From: Oscillospiraceae bacterium
GTDB taxonomy: Bacteria > Bacillota > Clostridia > UMGS1883
NCBI GenBank assembly: GCA_015069065.1
Contig: SVJI01000005.1
Location: 1 to 24,792, forward strand
Direction of reading: 5' to 3'
DNA: 24,792 bases
Both the position numbers and the translations under genes were made by a program. This document shows, piece after piece, positions 21,711 to 24,792 of this stretch. Each line of letters begins with the position of its first letter. Positions within the stretch are counted from its first letter, which is position 1. The notes beneath the pieces are model-generated. The model was not told the DNA's origin. It saw only the letters and a list, made by a program, of their open reading frames with translations, and searched no databases.

Positions 21711-22219
21711 TGATGGTAGTCAGAAAAAAACAGCTTGTTATTGCGGCACTCGCTATCGTAATAGGAACGGCAGGTTATATTAACGCAGGAAAAAATGCTG
21801 AAACAGAGGCAGGTCAAAAATATCTGGGCGAAGCACAGCTTGTCGGCTCTGGAGAGGTTATGCAGGAGGAAAACGACTTTTTCTCACAGGCGAGAATTGA
21901 CCGTGAGGCAGGAAGAAGCCGCAGCATAGAAACCTTTAACACCATAATCTCCAGTGAAAATGCCGATAGCGAGGCAAAAGCAAGCGCCCAGCAGGGGGTA
22001 TTGGAACTGGCGCAAAACACTGAAACCGAAACTGCCGTGGAAAATCTCCTGCGTGCCAAGGGCTTTGAAGATGCCGTGTGCTACATAAATAACGGAATGG
22101 CAAATGTCGTAGTAAAAACAGACGTGCTTGACAGTGCAGGCGCGGCGAAAATATCGGAAATTGTCACAGAACAGAGCGGTATAGCTCAGGACAAAATCAA
22201 AATCATGGAAATGAACTAA
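21707..22219 (+). CDS. spoIIIAH: Stage III sporulation protein AH
   Basis: The 170-residue protein has a membrane helix near the N-terminus (QLVIAALAIVIGTAGYINAG), a low-complexity linker, and a C-terminal ring-building domain containing RSIETFNTIIS, LLRAKGFEDAVCYINNGMAN and VVKTDVLDSAGAAKI. SpoIIIAH pairs with forespore SpoIIQ across the intermembrane space. The first three codons are all ATG, so the exact start is uncertain by two codons. It is the last gene of the operon; no clear terminator follows and a new promoter lies 16 bases downstream. Confidence 0.95.
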   Translation: MMMVVRKKQLVIAALAIVIGTAGYINAGKNAETEAGQKYLGEAQLVGSGEVMQEENDFFSQARIDREAGRSRSIETFNTIISSENADSEAKASAQQGVLELAQNTETETAVENLLRAKGFEDAVCYINNGMANVVVKTDVLDSAGAAKISEIVTEQSGIAQDKIKIMEMN

Positions 22220-22234
22220 TACACAAGAAAAAAC

Positions 22235-22263
22235 TTGATTATTTTCCGTAATAGTGGTAAAAT
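22235..22263 (+). promoter_or_regulatory. Sigma-A-like promoter of the Asp23-TSCPD operon
   Basis: TTGATT (22235-22240) and TAAAAT (22258-22263) are separated by 17 bases, with TGG directly before the -10 box. It lies 41 bases before the Asp23 start codon, so these genes can be expressed outside sporulation. Confidence 0.65.
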
Positions 22264-22303
22264 AGTTTAAGGTAAATACTACACAGGAAAGGAAGTATTG
22301 AAA

Positions 22304-22684
22304 ATGACTGAAGAATTCATCGCTACAGAAAACGGTAATATAAAAATTTCTCAGGAAGTTATTGTACGTATCAGTGCTATTTCCGCTCGCGAGGTTGAGG
22401 GTGTAACAGGTCTGGGCTCCAATTCGGGTTGGGGAGAATTTCTCGGCAAAAAAGCTTCCCTTGAAAAAGGTATTAAGGTTGAGATGACAGAGGATTCAAC
22501 TACGATAGACGTACACGTAAGTGTAAAATTCGGTGTAAAAATCAACGAGGTTGCTTACAAGCTCCAGCAGGTGGTAAAAAACGCTGTGGAATCCTATGCA
22601 GGTCTTGAAAATATTACTGTAAATGTATTCGTTGACGGTATAGAATCGGAAAAAGCTCCCGAGGAAAAGACAGAGGAAAAATAA
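22304..22684 (+). CDS. Asp23/Gls24 family envelope stress protein
   Basis: The 126-residue cytoplasmic protein belongs to the Asp23/Gls24 family: GNIKISQEVIVRISAISARE, VEGVTGL, DVHVSVKFGVKINEVAYKLQ, then AVESYAGLENITVNVFVDGI. The family is linked to envelope homeostasis, and in many Clostridia a member follows spoIIIAH. ATG 22304 is preferred over the TTG two codons earlier because GGAAAGGAAG gives normal spacing. The C-terminal tail is acidic and lysine-rich. Confidence 0.93.
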   Translation: MTEEFIATENGNIKISQEVIVRISAISAREVEGVTGLGSNSGWGEFLGKKASLEKGIKVEMTEDSTTIDVHVSVKFGVKINEVAYKLQQVVKNAVESYAGLENITVNVFVDGIESEKAPEEKTEEK

Positions 22685-22698
22685 GCGGGGGTAGAAAA

Positions 22699-22956
22699 AT
22701 GGTATTTGAATATAATAATCGCGGAGTTTGTTCCCGCAAGACAGTGGTCGATATTGACGAAAACGGAATCATTAACGATATCTCTATCTTAGGTGGCTGT
22801 AACGGCAACACACGCGGTATAATGGTACTTTTAAAAGGTATGAATGCACGCGACGCAATCGAAAAGCTGCGTGGCATAAATTGCAATGGCAGGGGAACAA
22901 GCTGCCCTGATCAGGTTGCACAGGCACTTGGCGAAGCACTTAAAAAATTAGGGTGA
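22699..22956 (+). CDS. TSCPD domain protein (TIGR03905 type)
   Basis: This 85-residue stand-alone TSCPD domain contains GVCSRKTVVDID, the Gly/Cys motif LGGCNGNTRGI and the name-giving GTSCPDQVAQAL. The same domain occurs at the C-terminus of adenosylcobalamin-dependent ribonucleotide reductases, where the cysteines can take part in metal binding. The role of the free-standing form is not established. It follows the Asp23 gene by 14 bases (AGCGGGGG as ribosome-binding site) and is followed by a terminator. Confidence 0.92.
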   Translation: MVFEYNNRGVCSRKTVVDIDENGIINDISILGGCNGNTRGIMVLLKGMNARDAIEKLRGINCNGRGTSCPDQVAQALGEALKKLG

Positions 22957-22960
22957 AAGC

Positions 22961-22993
22961 AGAACGCGGTTCGATATGAACCGCGTTCTATTT
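22961..22993 (+). terminator. Terminator after the TSCPD gene
   Basis: A perfect 12-bp stem (AGAACGCGGTTC, 22961-22972; GAACCGCGTTCT, 22978-22989; loop GATAT) is followed on the plus strand by ATTTT. The descending arm contains part of the stop codon of the convergent cyclo-ligase gene. Confidence 0.8.
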
Positions 22994-23506
22994 TAATAAT
23001 ACACTATTCATCCTTATATCAAACTCATCGTGCGGAACAGTGTCCAGATAAAACATCTCCTGACACACACCTAATTTATAGGGTGATATATCCCTTAAAA
23101 ATCTGTCGTAGTAGCCTTTTCCATAGCCAAGGCGATAACCCTCTTTGTCAAAGGCAATCCCCGGCACTATTGCAAAGTCGATTTTATCCTTTGGAAATTC
23201 CACAGGATATTTCGGCTGCGGGATACCAAATCTACCCTCTTCCAAATCCTCCATGGAGTGAATCTGTACACAAATCATATTACCGACACTGTCCGTGCAG
23301 TAGGGAACTACAACCGTCTTATCCTTTAAAAGGGTTTCTATCAGTGCGTGAGTACCCACCTCTCCATGGGCGGATATATAGCAAAAGACTGTGTGGGCAG
23401 AGAAAAATTCTCTGCTTTTTATATCATCTGCCGTAAGCTGTATCATAGCAGAAGTCCTGCGCAGTGGGAGTAATCGTGTGCGCAGGGCTTCTTTTGTTTT
23501 ACGCAT
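22988..23506 (-). CDS. 5-formyltetrahydrofolate cyclo-ligase
   Basis: The 172-residue enzyme converts 5-formyltetrahydrofolate to 5,10-methenyltetrahydrofolate with ATP. The signature LGYGKGYYDRFL is perfect, preceded by VPGIAFDKEGYR, with the ATP/substrate region GRFGIPQPK. ATG 23506 is preferred: it overlaps the rpe stop by eight bases, has AAAGGCGG upstream, and starts the typical MRKTKEALRTRLLPLRR. The 30 extra upstream codons would lie wholly inside rpe. The stop codon sits in the terminator stem of the convergent TSCPD gene. Confidence 0.93.
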   Translation of the reverse strand: MRKTKEALRTRLLPLRRTSAMIQLTADDIKSREFFSAHTVFCYISAHGEVGTHALIETLLKDKTVVVPYCTDSVGNMICVQIHSMEDLEEGRFGIPQPKYPVEFPKDKIDFAIVPGIAFDKEGYRLGYGKGYYDRFLRDISPYKLGVCQEMFYLDTVPHDEFDIRMNSVLLK

Positions 23507-24161
23507 TAGCCGCCTTTTCCGCACTTTCACGAATTGCACGGATTGTTTCTGTATATGGTTTCTTTGCAAATACGGCACTTCCTGCAACGAGGACATTTAC
23601 CCCTGCCGCTGCTGCCAGTGCCGCAGTTTCGGCATTGATACCGCCGTCCATCTGTATATCGATATCCTTTCCATGCTCATGCTTACGGATGTTTCTTACT
23701 TTATCAAGAACCTCGGGCATAAACTTCTGACCGCCAAAGCCCGGAACAACGCTCATTATAAGCACCATGTCAAGCTTGTGCAGAATGGGTAAAATAACCT
23801 CTTCACTTGTTGCAGGCTTTATCGCAACAGCCGCCTTAACACCAAAGGAATGAATATAGTCGATAAGTTCGTCCATATCCTCCACACATTCAGCATGGAA
23901 TGTGATAAGCTCCGCTCCCGCCTTTACAAACGGCTCAACAAACATTTTGGGGTCCTCAACCATGAGATGGCAATCAAAGAAAAGCTTCGAAGCATCACGA
24001 ATGGATTTTACAATGTCGGGACCCATTGAAAGGTTGGGCACAAAGTGTCCGTCCATAATATCAATATGTGCCCACTCGGCACCTGCCTTTTCGATTGCGA
24101 TAACATCCTCCCTGAGCGCACCGAAATCCGCTGCGAGTATTGATGGTGCAATTTTAATCAT
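23499..24161 (-). CDS. rpe: Ribulose-phosphate 3-epimerase
   Basis: The 220-residue TIM-barrel enzyme interconverts ribulose-5-phosphate and xylulose-5-phosphate. Motifs in order are KIAPSILAADFG, the metal-ligand AHIDIMDGHFVPNLSMGP, DCHLMVEDP, TFHAEC, SVVPGFGGQKF, QMDGGI and the phosphate-binding NVLVAGSAVF. Length is normal. It lies seven bases after rsgA, whose end supplies the AAAGGA ribosome-binding site. The rsgA-rpe pair is a widespread gene order in Bacillota, usually followed by a thiamine pyrophosphokinase gene, which is replaced here by the cyclo-ligase gene. Confidence 0.97.
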   Translation of the reverse strand: MIKIAPSILAADFGALREDVIAIEKAGAEWAHIDIMDGHFVPNLSMGPDIVKSIRDASKLFFDCHLMVEDPKMFVEPFVKAGAELITFHAECVEDMDELIDYIHSFGVKAAVAIKPATSEEVILPILHKLDMVLIMSVVPGFGGQKFMPEVLDKVRNIRKHEHGKDIDIQMDGGINAETAALAAAAGVNVLVAGSAVFAKKPYTETIRAIRESAEKAANA

Positions 24162-24168
24162 TTGTCAA

Positions 24169-24792
24169 TCAATCCTTTCTTTCCCAATCTTTAATATCCT
24201 TTAATCTATTGAAAAGCAATATATAGTTTTCATATCTGCTGCGTGCAATGCTTCCCTGATTGACAGCCTGCTCCACACTGCAGCCCTTTTCACCTATGTG
24301 ATTACACGTACGGAATTTACAGGTGGAGTGTAGTTCTAAAAATTCGGGGAAATACTTCCACAAATCTCCTGCTCGCAGTTCGTCTGCTTCAAGTCTGGAA
24401 AAGCCCGGTGTATCAAACACAAAGCCCCCTGCAGCCTCTATCAGTTCCACATGGCGTGTTGTGTGTTTACCACGCTGAATTTTACTGACATCGCCTGTTT
24501 TAAGTTCAACCCCTGTTATCCTCTTAAGCAGACTGGACTTACCCACACCGGACAGTCCTGCAAATGCCACTGTCTTTCCGCGGATGATTTCCTGAATTTC
24601 GCGCACACCCTCACCTGTTTTTGCACTGGCGGCAATTACAGGGTAACTTGCCCTTTCATATACAGACATAAACTCCCTTACCTCGTCAAGCTCGGCAAGG
24701 TCAGTTTTATTAAGGCATATCACTGCCTTGATACCTTTGCTTTCGGCAATTACCAAAAGCTTATCGAGTAACGAATAATCAGGCAGCGGTGA
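24169..24792 (-). CDS. rsgA: Ribosome small subunit-dependent GTPase A, N-terminus cut by window edge
   Basis: The visible 207 residues cover the GTPase and zinc domains of RsgA (YloQ), which assists late 30S subunit maturation. The order of GTPase motifs is permuted, as is normal for this family: G4 (LNKTDL) first, then G1 (FAGLSGVGKSSLL), then G3 (DTPGFS). The zinc motif CKFRTCNHIGEKGC follows. The frame continues through the right window edge (SPLPDYSLLDKLLVIAESKG), so the N-terminal OB domain and start lie outside. It is first in view of the rsgA-rpe-cyclo-ligase operon. Confidence 0.96.
   Translation of the reverse strand, partial: SPLPDYSLLDKLLVIAESKGIKAVICLNKTDLAELDEVREFMSVYERASYPVIAASAKTGEGVREIQEIIRGKTVAFAGLSGVGKSSLLKRITGVELKTGDVSKIQRGKHTTRHVELIEAAGGFVFDTPGFSRLEADELRAGDLWKYFPEFLELHSTCKFRTCNHIGEKGCSVEQAVNQGSIARSRYENYILLFNRLKDIKDWERKD

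Noticed and set aside
24169..24792. Permuted order of GTPase motifs in RsgA
   Set aside because: Circular permutation (G4-G1-G3) is the normal state of this family and is not a novelty, unlike the binding protein at 14607-15419.
1..24792. CRISPR arrays, insertion sequences, prophage, tRNA or rRNA genes
   Set aside because: No regularly spaced repeats, transposase or integrase motifs, cloverleaf sequences or long rRNA matches were found; only a 16-base 16S-like stretch at 8786-8801.

Overview
The window looks like a chromosomal segment of an endospore-forming member of the class Clostridia (Bacillota), probably gut-associated. The evidence is a complete eight-gene spoIIIA operon, a SleB-type spore cortex hydrolase, strong Shine-Dalgarno sites (GGAGG), housekeeping promoters of the TTGACA-N17-TAAAAT kind, and many A/T-flanked intrinsic terminators. 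There is no sign of phage, transposons, CRISPR, tRNA or rRNA genes. Species-level assignment is not possible from the sequence alone.

Layout. 1-2.2 kb (minus): a malate/lactate dehydrogenase of the Ldh_2 fold followed by a malic enzyme cut by the window edge, behind a strong promoter and a leader containing a terminator-like hairpin. 2.3-3.8 kb (plus): a Cys/His-rich DUF6062-like protein, then a miniature protein resembling the two ends of a GH32 enzyme. 3.7-6.4 kb (minus): glycyl-tRNA synthetase translationally coupled to a glutamate-cysteine ligase-like protein. 6.4-8.8 kb: a GH109-like Gfo/Idh/MocA oxidoreductase divergent from an AraC-family regulator. 8.8-9.0 kb: a structured non-coding stretch. 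9.0-11.9 kb (minus): valS behind a 56-codon membrane-protein gene. 12.0-12.7 kb (plus): sleB. 12.7-15.5 kb (minus): a polar amino acid ABC transporter operon (binding protein, permease, ATPase) ending in a YerC/TrpR-like regulator. 15.5-17.7 kb (minus): malQ and a DUF554 membrane protein. 17.9-22.2 kb (plus): spoIIIAA-AH. 22.3-23.0 kb (plus): an Asp23 protein and a TSCPD protein. 23.0-24.8 kb (minus): rsgA (cut by the window edge), rpe and a 5-formyltetrahydrofolate cyclo-ligase, tightly overlapped.

How the genes work together. The spoIIIA operon encodes the mother-cell side of the mother cell-forespore channel, and sleB acts later in cortex breakdown. The other operons are housekeeping (translation, ribosome assembly, pentose phosphate and one-carbon metabolism) or nutritional (amino acid uptake, alpha-glucan use, organic acids, an inducible sugar gene).

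Most interesting observations. The ABC transporter binding protein appears circularly permuted: the segment that normally ends this family sits directly after the lipoprotein signal. Next are a GH32-derived mini-protein with the catalytic middle missing, a three-way-junction element between araC and valS, three terminators sharing one unusual stem core (one reading like the 3' end of 16S rRNA), a terminator embedded in a neighbouring gene, and a leader hairpin overlapped by a possible 25-codon reading frame.
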